From positions 7,501 through 71,500 of the forward strand of contig NZ_CP149571.1 in the NCBI RefSeq assembly GCF_037890695.1: DNA of 64,000 nucleotides, given 5' to 3'. Source of the DNA: Aeromonas jandaei. Its GTDB lineage: Bacteria; Pseudomonadota; Gammaproteobacteria; Enterobacterales; Aeromonadaceae. The position numbers and the translations under genes were made by a program. The notes beneath the pieces are model-generated. The model saw nothing but the letters and a program-made list of their open reading frames with translations. It was not told where the DNA came from and made no database searches. Shown here in pieces: positions 29,295-37,896 of this stretch (its first letter is position 1; each line of letters starts with the position of its first letter).

Positions 29295-29765
29295 TCAGGC
29301 GATGGCCAGCAGATCCCGATGTACCTTGACCACCAGCTTTTTCACTTTGGCGGGCTGGTTGCGCGTACAGAGCGGGCGATGCAGTTCGCCCGGCCAGAAG
29401 ATGGCGAAATCGCCCGGTTGCAGCGCCAGATAGGTAGTCTGCTCGTCATCGACAAACCAGAGGTCGGGATGGGGATGGTCAGCCCCTTCGTCTGCATACT
29501 CATGAGGCCCGACACCGATCCACTCTTCGCCTGCCAGCAGCAGCTGGATATCGAGATAGTCGCGGTGGAACTCGCCACGGCGATCCGCAGCCGGCTCGGT
29601 CATCTCCTCGCTCACCAGACAGAACAGCTTGAGGCCGTCGATTTCACTCTTGCCAAGGGGCGCCTCGCGCCACTGGGCAACGCTTTTGACCACCTCGACC
29701 ATGATGCGATCCAGCGGGGCAGGCAGCGGCGTCCGCTGCAACGTGTTCAGGCTACCGGTGATCAT
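29295..29765 (-). CDS. YhcH/YjgK/YiaL family protein (DUF386)
   Basis: 156 residues, a single cupin-like domain. Conserved family motifs HRDYLDIQLLLAGEEWIGV and the C-terminal PGDFAIFWPGELHRP, with metal-binding His/Glu residues. Members are linked to sialic-acid or other sugar catabolism (anomerase-like), but no sugar genes adjoin this copy. Monocistronic. Confidence 0.85.
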   Translation of the reverse strand: MITGSLNTLQRTPLPAPLDRIMVEVVKSVAQWREAPLGKSEIDGLKLFCLVSEEMTEPAADRRGEFHRDYLDIQLLLAGEEWIGVGPHEYADEGADHPHPDLWFVDDEQTTYLALQPGDFAIFWPGELHRPLCTRNQPAKVKKLVVKVHRDLLAIA

Positions 29766-29822
29766 GGTGCGAGCATATTCCTGTTAGGTATATCTGCGCG
29801 GCATCTTTGCCGCCCAATGAAA

Positions 29823-29843
29823 AAGGGCCTGTTACAGGCCCTT
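29823..29843. terminator. Hairpin upstream of the YhcH gene
   Basis: AAGGGCCTG/CAGGCCCTT around TTA. Weak T-tract; it lies in the region between two minus-strand genes. Confidence 0.5.
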
Positions 29844-30025
29844 CGATAATGCCCCCGGCGATCCGTGCAGAGGGATTAGAGCTAATGCTCACATTCAGCA
29901 TATTGGGGCACTGTTACACACTCATCCGGTGGTTGCCAAGAGCGTGAACCCCATTTTTCGGGTGATCGTACCAGCTGAAACCATATTATTCACCACCCTT
30001 TTGCCGGCGACTTTGACCAGACGCA

Positions 30026-30051
30026 AAAACGGGAGCATCTGCTCCCGTTTT
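30026..30051 (-). terminator. Terminator of the acyltransferase gene
   Basis: AAAACGGGAGCA/TGCTCCCGTTTT, twelve pairs with a 2-base formal loop, 20 bases past the stop. Confidence 0.85.
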
Positions 30052-30071
30052 TTTCACGCAACCGGTTTCAT

Positions 30072-31178
30072 TCAAGCCTTGCCGGCGTTTTCCACCGGTT
30101 TGGCATACATGGCACGCCAGATTGCCTTGTGCTCTTCCGGCACCTCTGACTGACGGGTCAAGAAGGCCGCCTGCTCGATGGTGTTGGCCTTGCCGGAGAC
30201 ATCGGCCGCCAGATAGTTGCTCGGGAAGAGGCGGTAGCTGCTCCAGATCGCCTTGTCGATCAGGGCCGCCAGCTCGTCCGGATCGCTGAAGCCCTCGGTA
30301 ATCGGCGCACCGAAAGCGACGTGAACCCGTCCCTTCATGCCGACGATGCCGGCAACGATGCTCTCGATATCCTCGAACTCGCCCTTCTCGTAACTGCCGT
30401 TGACCGACTTCTCGTAGAGCTCGCGAGCCTTCGCCTTGTCGGTGGGGTCCAGCTCGTAGCTGATGCTGACCGGCACGATATTGAGGCTGCGCATGTAGTC
30501 GACGAAGTCGATCTTCTGCTTCTTGCCGTCGACGTAGAACATCTTGAGGATGGCCGGATCCGTCTTGTCATCGCCATTCTTGGCGCGCCCTTCCTTCTGG
30601 GCGATCCAGATGGAGTGGCCTTCATGCACCGACTGGCCGATGTAGGCGGAGAGCTCGCCGAGCGCCTTCATCATCTCCCGCGGCCCCTTGGCGGAGCGCT
30701 TGACGATAAAGCTCTTGTTGAGCTTCATCAGCTCGGTGGCGCAGGGTTTACGCAGCAGGTTGTCGCCGATGGCGATGCGGACCGTGTCAAAACCGTGGGT
30801 ATAGAGACCCCAGTTGACGAAGGCCGGATCCATGGCGATGTCCCTGTGGTTGGAGACGAACAGGTAGCCCTGCTCCTTCTTCAGATGCTCGATCCCGGAG
30901 AAGGTCACCCCCTTGGTGGAGGTGGCGATCATCCGGGACATATAGTTGGTCACCCCGACCTGCACCTGATGCACTGTGGTCACTTTTGACCACTTGTAGC
31001 GCAGCACCTGGCGGATCAGCGGGCGAATAGCCCAGCCCAGCCAGCTCATCAGGGAGCCAAAACGGTATTTGGCGATGGCACCGATAAATTCATCATCCTG
31101 GATCAGCCGTTCGATGGCCGCCGGCACTTCTTCATCGCGGTAAGGGCGAATGTCCGCGAATCTGTCAACTTCAGTCAC
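30072..31178 (-). CDS. PlsC/PlsB-like glycerolipid acyltransferase family protein
   Basis: 368 residues. The acyltransferase motif I reads SNHRDIAMDPA (His and Asp five residues apart rather than the canonical four), and IWIAQKEGRAKNGDD is the EGR-type motif III with a substrate-binding Arg. There is no strong membrane helix, but hydrophobic stretches lie near residues 45-60. It probably transfers an acyl group to a lysophospholipid or glycerol-phosphate acceptor at the inner membrane. Monocistronic with its own terminator. The exact acceptor is unknown. Confidence 0.8.
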   Translation of the reverse strand: MTEVDRFADIRPYRDEEVPAAIERLIQDDEFIGAIAKYRFGSLMSWLGWAIRPLIRQVLRYKWSKVTTVHQVQVGVTNYMSRMIATSTKGVTFSGIEHLKKEQGYLFVSNHRDIAMDPAFVNWGLYTHGFDTVRIAIGDNLLRKPCATELMKLNKSFIVKRSAKGPREMMKALGELSAYIGQSVHEGHSIWIAQKEGRAKNGDDKTDPAILKMFYVDGKKQKIDFVDYMRSLNIVPVSISYELDPTDKAKARELYEKSVNGSYEKGEFEDIESIVAGIVGMKGRVHVAFGAPITEGFSDPDELAALIDKAIWSSYRLFPSNYLAADVSGKANTIEQAAFLTRQSEVPEEHKAIWRAMYAKPVENAGKA

Positions 31179-31308
31179 AATGTCAGCCTTGCATGCTAGG
31201 AAACCGCAGCCAACCCGCGTTGGCCGGGGAAAATTCAGGGCGCAATTTTACACGCTTTTATGGCAAGGGGTATGAGACAAGCATGAATAGTGAGATCTGA
31301 CCAGTTAA

Positions 31309-32008
31309 TTAATCGGATGTCAGGGCCAGGGTGACGGCCGCCTCGGCATGAATGGCGGTGGTGTCGTAGAGCGGCACAGTCGCCTGCGCCTCCCCCACCA
31401 ACAGGGCAATCTCGGTGCAACCGAGGATCACCGCCTCGGCGCCGGCAGCGGCCAGACCGGCGATAATGGCCAGATACTCGGCGCGCGATGCGTCACGGAT
31501 CTCACCCAGACAGAGCTCGTCATAGATGATGCGATGAGCACCGCTCCCGCTCTGCCTCGGCAGGCACCAGCACCTCCAGCCCGAAGTGCGTCTGCAGCCG
31601 TCCCTTGTAGAAGTCCTGCTCCATGGTAAAGCGGGTGCCGAGCAGGCCAACCCTTTGTATCCCGTCCGCTTGCAGGCGGCGCGCAGTGGCATCGGCGATA
31701 TGGAGCAGCGGGATGTCGATGGCGGCCTCAATCTCGGGCGCCACCTTGTGCATGGTGTTGGTGCCGATCAGCAAGAAATCGGCGCCACCATCCTGCAGTT
31801 TGCGCGCTTCGGCCGCCAGCAGGCGGGCAGTGGCGGGCCAGTCACCGACATGCTGCAGCCGCTCTATCTCGGCAAAGTCGACGCTATTGAGCAGCACCCG
31901 CGCCGAGTGCAGGCCACCGAGCTTGGCCCGCACCCCGCGGTTGAGCGCCTGATAGTAGCTGACAGTGGACTCCCAGCTCATGCCACCCAGCAGACCAATA
32001 CATTTCAT
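31309..32008 (-). pseudogene. Aspartate/glutamate racemase family protein (YgeA/RacX-like), interrupted by one frameshift
   Basis: The two frames together match YgeA along their length (MKCIGLLGGMSWEST, HSARVLLNSVDFAEIE, TRFTMEQDFYKGRL, then IIYDELCLGEI and VILGCTEIALL). One extra base near 31536-31540 separates them; removal gives 232 residues against 230 in E. coli. The start at 32008 has AAGGAG upstream. The second catalytic Cys (GCTE) is present, but the position of the first, Cys in the family motif CTNTMHK, is Gly here (IGTNTMHK). Racemase activity by the two-base mechanism is therefore doubtful even if the frame is intact. It lies downstream of two LysE exporters. Confidence 0.82.
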
Positions 32009-32083
32009 AACTGCTCCTTTCATCCCAAGGTAAGGCTGTGCCACGCCACCTTGCAGGCAAGGCAACAGGGGCGAGATAAAAAA

Positions 32084-32097
32084 GGCCCCGCAGGGCC
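32084..32097 (-). terminator. Terminator of the LysE gene pair
   Basis: GGCCC/GGGCC stem with an A run on the plus strand (T run in the transcript), 38 bases past the LysE stop. Confidence 0.7.
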
Positions 32098-32134
32098 AAC
32101 AAGACAGCCGGTAAAGGCCCGGGTCAGCCCCGGA

Positions 32135-32725
32135 CTAAATCCAGATCATCAGCACGCAGGCCGCCGTAGCGATCCCCATGCCGAGGTTAAAACGGCGCCA
32201 GCCCCGGGCGGTGCGGATAAGACGGCGCACCTGGGCGCCGAACAGTACCCAGAAAGCACCGGTATAGAGGCCGGTCACAAAAAAGATGGCAAGCACCCAG
32301 ATGGCGGATGGCCAGTAGGCCTCTCCCGCCAGGGTGAAACCGCTGATGGCGGAGAGTGCCATCATCCACGCCTTGGGGTTGAGCAGTTGCAGCATGGCCC
32401 CCTGATGGGCGGGAATAAGCGGCCGATTGCCTTCTGCCGGGCCGCTGGCGGTCGCCACCTTCCACGCCAGCCAGAGCAGGTAGGCCGAACCGATCAGCTT
32501 GAGCCCGTCGTGCAGCAGCGGCACCTTGTCAAAGATCACCCCGAGCCCCAGCGCCATGGCGAGGATCATCAGGTTGATCCCCCCGACCACCCCCACCAGC
32601 AGGGGTAGCGTGCGGCGAAATCCCTGCGCCGCCCCGGCGCTGGTGAGCAGCATATTGTTTGGCCCCGGCGTACCGCAGGTGACCAGTGCAAACCCCGCGA
32701 GGGGCAGTACCCAGTTCAGATCCAT
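32135..32725 (-). CDS. LysE/RhtB-family amino-acid exporter (copy 1)
   Basis: 196 residues from ATG 32725 (GAGG upstream), six hydrophobic segments. Signature near the N-terminus: CGTPGPNNMLL; mid-protein LNPKAWMMALSAISGF. Family members export amino acids or derivatives. It is a close relative of the next gene (same length, order and motifs) and stands downstream of it, 118 bases apart. The nearby MocR regulator and racemase suggest an amino-acid substrate; the identity is unknown. Confidence 0.88.
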   Translation of the reverse strand: MDLNWVLPLAGFALVTCGTPGPNNMLLTSAGAAQGFRRTLPLLVGVVGGINLMILAMALGLGVIFDKVPLLHDGLKLIGSAYLLWLAWKVATASGPAEGNRPLIPAHQGAMLQLLNPKAWMMALSAISGFTLAGEAYWPSAIWVLAIFFVTGLYTGAFWVLFGAQVRRLIRTARGWRRFNLGMGIATAACVLMIWI

Positions 32726-32843
32726 CTCAACCTCGTTCAGACCACATATCGGACTCTCTGCCAGACAATCCGCCAGATAAAGCAGCCCACCAATATGCAG
32801 AAACGGCAGCCCGACCACAAGGAGAAAGCGGGCGGGAAAAGCC

Positions 32844-33440
32844 TCAATACCAGAGCATCACCACGCAGAGGGCAGTCAGCAGACCGAGGGATCCGTTGAG
32901 TCGGCGCCAGCCCCGATCCGTACTGATCCAGTTGCTCAGCTGATGGCCGAACAACACCCACACAAAGCAGGTGGGCAGCGCCACCAGCGCGAACATGGCC
33001 ATCACCGCCAGCTGGCTGGGCCAGTAACCGGTACCGGTCAGACTGAACAGACTGATGGCGGAGATCCCCATCATCCACGCCTTGGGGTTGAGAAATTGGA
33101 AGCCCAACCCCTCCAGCAGGGTCAGCGGCCGGGCGCGCCGGGCCGGATCGCTCGGGGCTCCTGCCACCGCGATGCGCCAGGCCAGCCAGAGCAGATAGAG
33201 GCTGCCGAAGATCTGCAAGCCGAGGCGCAGCAGAGGCCAGCGCTCGAACAGCGGATAGAGCCCCAGCGCCAGCACCAGTTGCAGCACAGGTTGCCCCAGC
33301 GCTACGCCAAACAGGTGTGGCAGGGTGCGCCGCACGCCGAAGTTGGCGCCGGAGGCCGTCAGCATCAAGTTGTTGGGGCCGGGCGTGCCGCAGGTGAGCA
33401 CGGCGAAGCCAAACAGGGTGGCATACCATTCGAACGTCAT
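32844..33440 (-). CDS. LysE/RhtB-family amino-acid exporter (copy 2)
   Basis: 198 residues from ATG 33440, with GAGGAG upstream. Same CGTPGPNNLML and LNPKAWMMGISAISLF motifs as its neighbour, so the pair looks like a tandem duplication that has since diverged. Divergent from the MocR-type regulator across 120 bases that contain a perfect 16-bp palindrome. Confidence 0.9.
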   Translation of the reverse strand: MTFEWYATLFGFAVLTCGTPGPNNLMLTASGANFGVRRTLPHLFGVALGQPVLQLVLALGLYPLFERWPLLRLGLQIFGSLYLLWLAWRIAVAGAPSDPARRARPLTLLEGLGFQFLNPKAWMMGISAISLFSLTGTGYWPSQLAVMAMFALVALPTCFVWVLFGHQLSNWISTDRGWRRLNGSLGLLTALCVVMLWY

Positions 33441-33466
33441 AAGCGACTCCTCATCTTGATGGGCTA

Positions 33467-33482
33467 ATTGTATCGATACAAT
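33467..33482. promoter_or_regulatory. Probable MocR operator
   Basis: Perfect palindrome ATTGTATCGATACAAT in the middle of the divergent region between LysE copy 2 and the MocR gene. MocR/GntR regulators bind such AT-rich inverted repeats. Confidence 0.65.
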
Positions 33483-33560
33483 CAACTCTCAATGGTTGTT
33501 ATCAGGTTGAAATTCACGCTATATTGCCCTCAAGTTTCGATCAATGGATTTATTGTCACC

Positions 33561-34937
33561 ATGACAATCTGGACACCGGATCTCTCCGCCTTCGATGGCC
33601 CCCTCTACCTCAGACTGGCCAGCGCCATCGAGCAGGCCATTGTGGATGGCTCGCTGCCCGCCCAAACCCGTCTGCCGACCCACAGGGCGCTGGCGGACAA
33701 GCTGGGGGTCACGGTGGGTACCGTCACCCGCGCCTACAGCGAGGCAGAGCGGCGCGGGCTGGTCGCCGCCCGGGTCGGCCACGGCACCTGGGTTAAAGGA
33801 GCGAGCACGGATCCCGCCAATCAGTGGGTGATCCGTACCGAGGAGGGGCCGCGCATCGAGTTGTGGCAGAACCTGCCAGTGCAGCTCGATCGGGCCGCCT
33901 TAATCCGCCCGCTGCTGGAAAACCTGAGTCAGGGGGATCTCAACCTGCTGCTTGGCTATGGCAAGGAGGCGGGCCAGCCGGATCAGCGCCAGCGCTTTAT
34001 CGAGTGGCTGACAAGGCAGGGTATTGCAGCGCAAGAGGAGCGGCTGCTGTTCAGCCACGGCGCCCAGCACGGCATCATGCTGGCCATGCTGGCAACCGGC
34101 TGTGTCGGCGAGAGTCTGATGTGCGAGGGGCTCAGCTATCCCGGCATGCTGGGCAATGCCCGCCAGCTGAAAAATCAGGTCATCGGTCTTGCCATGGATG
34201 AAGAGGGGCTGCTGCCCGATGCGCTGGAGGCGGCCTGCCGCAGCCGGCGCGCCAGAGTGCTCTACCTCACCCCTACCCTGCAAAACCCCACCACCGCCAT
34301 CATGTCGCTGGCACGGCGCGAGGCCATTGTCGCCATTGCCCGCCGGCACGACCTGCTGATCATCGAAGATGACGTCAACGGCCTGCTGCCGGAGCCCCAT
34401 CAGGTGCCGCTGGTCAATCTGGCGTCGGAGCGGGTCATCTACCTCGGCAGTCTGGCCAAGATCGCCTGCGGCGGTATGCGGGTCGGCTTCGTGCTGGCGC
34501 CTGACCACCTCAAGCAGGGATTCGCCCAGGCGATGCGCCTCTCCAGCTGGATGGTCAGCCCCCTGCTGGTCGAGCTGGCCTGCCAGCTGGTGAGCCAACC
34601 AGGGATCGACCAGCTGATCCGCGAGCAGCGGCAGACTCTGGCACGTCGTGGCGAGCTGCTGCACCACCTGCTGCCCGGCGCGCGCTGGCAGCCGGGCAGT
34701 ATGCACGCCTGGCTGCCGCTGCCCGAGCCGTGGCGCAGTCAGGAGTTCGCCGCCGCAGCCGATGCCCTTGACGTCGGGGTGGCAAGCGGGGAACACTTCG
34801 CCGCCGGCCAGTTCGCCGCCCCGCAGGGGGTACGCCTGAGCCTGAGCCAGCCCGCCACCGATGCCCGTGTGGCCGAAGGGCTGGAGCGGCTGGCCCAGCT
34901 GCTGCGGGGCACGCCCCCCAGCAATCCCCTGCTATAG
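33561..34937 (+). CDS. MocR-family (GntR-HTH/aminotransferase) transcriptional regulator
   Basis: 458 residues from ATG 33561; a longer frame from 33468 would cover the operator. N-terminal GntR winged helix (about 8-75: LRLASAIEQAIVDGSLPAQ, LPTHRALADKLGVTVGTVTRAY) fused to a class I aminotransferase-like domain. The PLP site is visible: LYLTPTLQNPTTAIM, IEDDVNG and a Lys in YLGSLAKIACGGMRVGF. MocR proteins use bound PLP aldimines as sensors. Divergence from two exporters suggests it controls them in response to an amino acid or amine. Confidence 0.9.
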   Translation: MTIWTPDLSAFDGPLYLRLASAIEQAIVDGSLPAQTRLPTHRALADKLGVTVGTVTRAYSEAERRGLVAARVGHGTWVKGASTDPANQWVIRTEEGPRIELWQNLPVQLDRAALIRPLLENLSQGDLNLLLGYGKEAGQPDQRQRFIEWLTRQGIAAQEERLLFSHGAQHGIMLAMLATGCVGESLMCEGLSYPGMLGNARQLKNQVIGLAMDEEGLLPDALEAACRSRRARVLYLTPTLQNPTTAIMSLARREAIVAIARRHDLLIIEDDVNGLLPEPHQVPLVNLASERVIYLGSLAKIACGGMRVGFVLAPDHLKQGFAQAMRLSSWMVSPLLVELACQLVSQPGIDQLIREQRQTLARRGELLHHLLPGARWQPGSMHAWLPLPEPWRSQEFAAAADALDVGVASGEHFAAGQFAAPQGVRLSLSQPATDARVAEGLERLAQLLRGTPPSNPLL

Positions 34938-34976
34938 TCTGCCCTGCCAACCACAATGACCCGTCAAGGAGATGCC

Positions 34977-35438
34977 ATGCCCCGCTTCAGAGCCACCCTG
35001 CTCGCCTCAACCCTGCTGCTGGGCGGGTGCGCCTCGCCAGCCCATCAACAGCTGGGGGTGGTCATCACGGGTCTGGAGGGGGAGCTGCAACGGCTGGAGG
35101 AGGAGTTGGCGGCCATGAACGGCCTCAACTATCAGAAGGCGATCGACGCGCCGCTCAGCTTGCGCCGCTATCTGAAGGCGCCATCCCCCACACCGGAGGG
35201 ATTGGTGCCGCTTCGCAGCCAGCTGCAGGATGGGCCGCGGCTCAGCTATGACTACCGGTTGCCGGCGGGGATGAGCACACTGCCGCTGGATAATCCCTGC
35301 CAGCGCTACGAATTCGAGCTGCGCCACCTTGGCCACCTCGGGCAGCTCGAACTAAGCTGGCAAGGTGCCGGGGGAGAGGGGGAACGCATGATCAGGCAGA
35401 CCGAGTGCAGCTTCCCGGCCAAGACCAGCGAGATGTGA
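34977..35438 (+). CDS. Hypothetical lipoprotein
   Basis: 153 residues. AAGGAGA precedes ATG 34977. The N-terminus is a lipoprotein signal with lipobox LLGGC (Cys at about 18), then SPAHQQ, a short helical stretch rich in Leu/Glu (QLGVVITGLEGELQRLEEEL) and a C-terminal region with two cysteines that could form a disulfide. I do not recognise the family. It starts 39 bases after the MocR stop and may be read through from it. Confidence 0.7.
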   Translation: MPRFRATLLASTLLLGGCASPAHQQLGVVITGLEGELQRLEEELAAMNGLNYQKAIDAPLSLRRYLKAPSPTPEGLVPLRSQLQDGPRLSYDYRLPAGMSTLPLDNPCQRYEFELRHLGHLGQLELSWQGAGGEGERMIRQTECSFPAKTSEM

Positions 35439-35567
35439 TAACTGCTCATCATGCCCCATCCTGTTCTCTGCTGACTACTGTCAACTTTTCATCCGCCCAA
35501 AACTGGGCCTATGTGTCCCTTGGCTCTACCATGATCCATTCAAGGATTGGCAAAAAGGGAGTGTTGT

Positions 35568-37229
35568 ATGGCGATATTGCTGCTTGATGAGGATCCTCTG
35601 CTGCGCAGCGCCATCATCCGGCAACTGACCGAACAGGGTGTGCTGGCCGAACATATTCACTACCACAACCACACAGAACATGGGCACAACGGCCTGCTTG
35701 CCCTGCTCCAGCAACAACCTTTTGATGCCATCATCTGCCAGCAGGACAAGCAGCAGGGGCTTGAAGGAGCCCGCCTGCTCCACGAGGCGCACTACCTCGG
35801 CCTGCTGCAACCCGGTTGCGTCCTGCTGCTGCTCGATGCCGACGCCAGCGAGCAGGAGTTTCTCCCCTCGGATCTCTATTTCTCCCTCTATCTGCCGCTC
35901 CCCTTTATGACCGGTCAGCTCGACGAGGTGCTGCGCCAGCTGGTGCACCTGAGCTCACTCACCCCCTCCCTCAGCGCCCCCATCGCCCTGCGGGAGTGGC
36001 AGATCGCTACCGCCACCTGTGAAGACCTGCTGTTCCAGCCGGAACATCGGGAGCTCAACCCCTGGCTGGATCGACTCAAGGGTTATCTGCTGCTGCAATC
36101 CGCCGATCAGATGGCAGCCGCCCAGCACTACGCCCTCTGCGCCAACGAATACCGCACCAACTGGCCCCGAGCCGGCCTCTTCTACGGCCTGCTCGGGCTG
36201 GGAAAACTGCAGAGCGCACTCACCGATCTGCAGCGCCATCAGGATACCTTGCCGCTGGCCATCAAACGGGAGCTGACGCTGGCCAGCCAGCTCCATCAAC
36301 ATCAGTGGCAAACCGCCTGGGGCACGCTGCAGGAGCTGCAAAAAATCCGCCCCCACCAGCCACGCTGGCACCAGCTGGCCATGCTGCTGGGATTGATCTT
36401 GCAGGATGAGGATAAGGTTCTGGAGCAGGTCCACAGCCTCAATCTGCGCTATTTCGGTGAGCTGCATCCCCGCCAGTCGCTGGAGAGCTTCATGCTGAGC
36501 GCGGCGCTGGCGGTGCTGTGGCAGAGCCCCTCTGCCAACCGGATCCGCTCCCTGATGCAGGAGTGGGTTCACCTCAAGCGCACCGTGACCCTGCAGGCGC
36601 ACGAGTACGAGCTGCTGCAGGCGCTGAAACTGGGGCTGGAGTACCGCTTCGACGAGGCGTTGATCCTCATCTCGCACCATCAGCCGGATCAGGCAAGCAC
36701 CAGCCATGTCACCCTGCTGCTCGGCTTTGCCGTCAGCCAGTTCTGCGGTCTGCCGCACCATGCGAGCCGCTACCTGACCCAGCTATCCGAATATCGCATC
36801 CGGGTCGCCCCCCATCCCCTCACCCGCCAGCTCTTTCACCATCTGGTGAGCGAGCTGGGCGTGCGCCTGACGGCCCGCGAGCAGCGCCTCACCGAGCTGC
36901 GCCAGACCCGCCACCGGGCGATGCAAAGTGGCGACCACCAACTGGCACTGCAGGCAGGATTGCAGTTGCAGGAGGAGTTCCCCGCCCTGCCCGGCGATGC
37001 CTGGCAACTGCTGGAGCTGCTGCAACACAGCTGGCCCGCCGGCATGGCGGCGCCCAAGGTGGCGCTGGTGGTGGATCGGCTGGAGCGGCGCCTGCGCCAT
37101 AGCCCCGCCTTTCTGGAGCAGCACGGGGAGCAGTATCGCCAGACCCTGAACGAGATCCGCAGCCACCTGCAACCCAAGCTCTCCGGCAGCATGCCTGCGA
37201 GCAATGCCGGCAAGCCGCCGGCGTCATAA
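35568..37229 (+). CDS. Pseudo-receiver protein with long helical repeat region
   Basis: 553 residues. Residues 1-130 look like a CheY-type receiver: ILLLDEDPLLRSAI keeps the acidic pocket (Asp7, Asp9), and FDAIICQQDKQQGLEGARLL aligns with the FDxIICDYNLG...DGxxLL strand-turn of related response regulators, but the phosphoacceptor Asp is Gln58 and the later Lys is not evident. The remaining about 400 residues are helical, Leu/Gln/His-rich and TPR-like. Such proteins are likely protein-interaction scaffolds that no longer take a phosphate. Start supported by AGGGAG. No kinase adjoins it; function unknown. Confidence 0.75.
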   Translation: MAILLLDEDPLLRSAIIRQLTEQGVLAEHIHYHNHTEHGHNGLLALLQQQPFDAIICQQDKQQGLEGARLLHEAHYLGLLQPGCVLLLLDADASEQEFLPSDLYFSLYLPLPFMTGQLDEVLRQLVHLSSLTPSLSAPIALREWQIATATCEDLLFQPEHRELNPWLDRLKGYLLLQSADQMAAAQHYALCANEYRTNWPRAGLFYGLLGLGKLQSALTDLQRHQDTLPLAIKRELTLASQLHQHQWQTAWGTLQELQKIRPHQPRWHQLAMLLGLILQDEDKVLEQVHSLNLRYFGELHPRQSLESFMLSAALAVLWQSPSANRIRSLMQEWVHLKRTVTLQAHEYELLQALKLGLEYRFDEALILISHHQPDQASTSHVTLLLGFAVSQFCGLPHHASRYLTQLSEYRIRVAPHPLTRQLFHHLVSELGVRLTAREQRLTELRQTRHRAMQSGDHQLALQAGLQLQEEFPALPGDAWQLLELLQHSWPAGMAAPKVALVVDRLERRLRHSPAFLEQHGEQYRQTLNEIRSHLQPKLSGSMPASNAGKPPAS

Positions 37230-37255
37230 AGCCCAAGCGACCAGTGAGCCATCAA

Positions 37256-37287
37256 CGAGAGAGGGGAGCCATGGCTCCCCTCTCTCG
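37256..37287. terminator. Perfect 32-bp palindrome, bidirectional terminator
   Basis: CGAGAGAGGGGAGCCA and its exact complement, between the convergent pseudo-receiver and CBS genes. Confidence 0.75.
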
Positions 37288-37331
37288 TTCCGGTTATCAC
37301 TTCCCGTTCGGCCCCGGGCGGCCGGGGCAAT

Positions 37332-37742
37332 TCAGAGTCCGTCCGGCGTCAGCGCAACCCGCAGAAAATCCTTCCAGCTGATGATGCCGACCAGAGCCCC
37401 GTTTTCCAGCACCGGCAGGCAGGAGACATTCTTCTCCAGCATCAGCTGCACGCCTTCGCGCACGGTGAGCTGGGGGGCGATGGTAACGGGGTGGCGGCTC
37501 ATGATCTGGTGCGCCCGCTTGGTGAGGGTTTCGGTATCGCGGGTCATCTCGGCCTCGGAGTCGAGATAGGGGCTGATGGCGCGAAACAGGTCGCGGTCGG
37601 AGATGACCCCCACCAGCTCCCCCTCCTCCAGCACCAGCAGATGGCGAAAGTGGGCCTGCTCGAAGATATCCTTGATGACGCTGAGCCGATCATCCATCGA
37701 CACGGTGGCGACCCGGGTCGTCATAATATCCCTGATAAGCAT
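37332..37742 (-). CDS. Two-CBS-domain protein
   Basis: 136 residues made of a CBS pair: first module about 1-60 (IMTTRVATVSMDDRL, FRHLLVLEEGELVGVISDRDL), second about 78-133 (IMSRHPVTIAPQLTV, VSCLPVLENGALVGIISWKDFL). CBS pairs bind adenosyl ligands such as AMP or ATP and regulate partners. No effector domain is attached and no likely partner is adjacent, so the target is unknown. Confidence 0.88.
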   Translation of the reverse strand: MLIRDIMTTRVATVSMDDRLSVIKDIFEQAHFRHLLVLEEGELVGVISDRDLFRAISPYLDSEAEMTRDTETLTKRAHQIMSRHPVTIAPQLTVREGVQLMLEKNVSCLPVLENGALVGIISWKDFLRVALTPDGL

Positions 37743-37896
37743 GCTAACCTCCCGTAACCAAACTGGTTTCTCTGTTATGGCATGTTTTTGTCATACCAGC
37801 CATAGCGAGCCGCGTGCCAAAGTGCAAATCTGCGCCTTTTCACGTAAGATCCGCGCCAGTTTTTCTCCTCCATTTTTGAGCAAGCAGATCCCACCC

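Larger units (their letters stand above)
29766..30071. other. 306-bp intergenic region with two terminators
   Basis: Upstream sequence of the YhcH gene with a hairpin at 29823-29843, then uncharacterised sequence, then the acyltransferase terminator at 30026-30051. No gene is seen. Confidence 0.5.
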
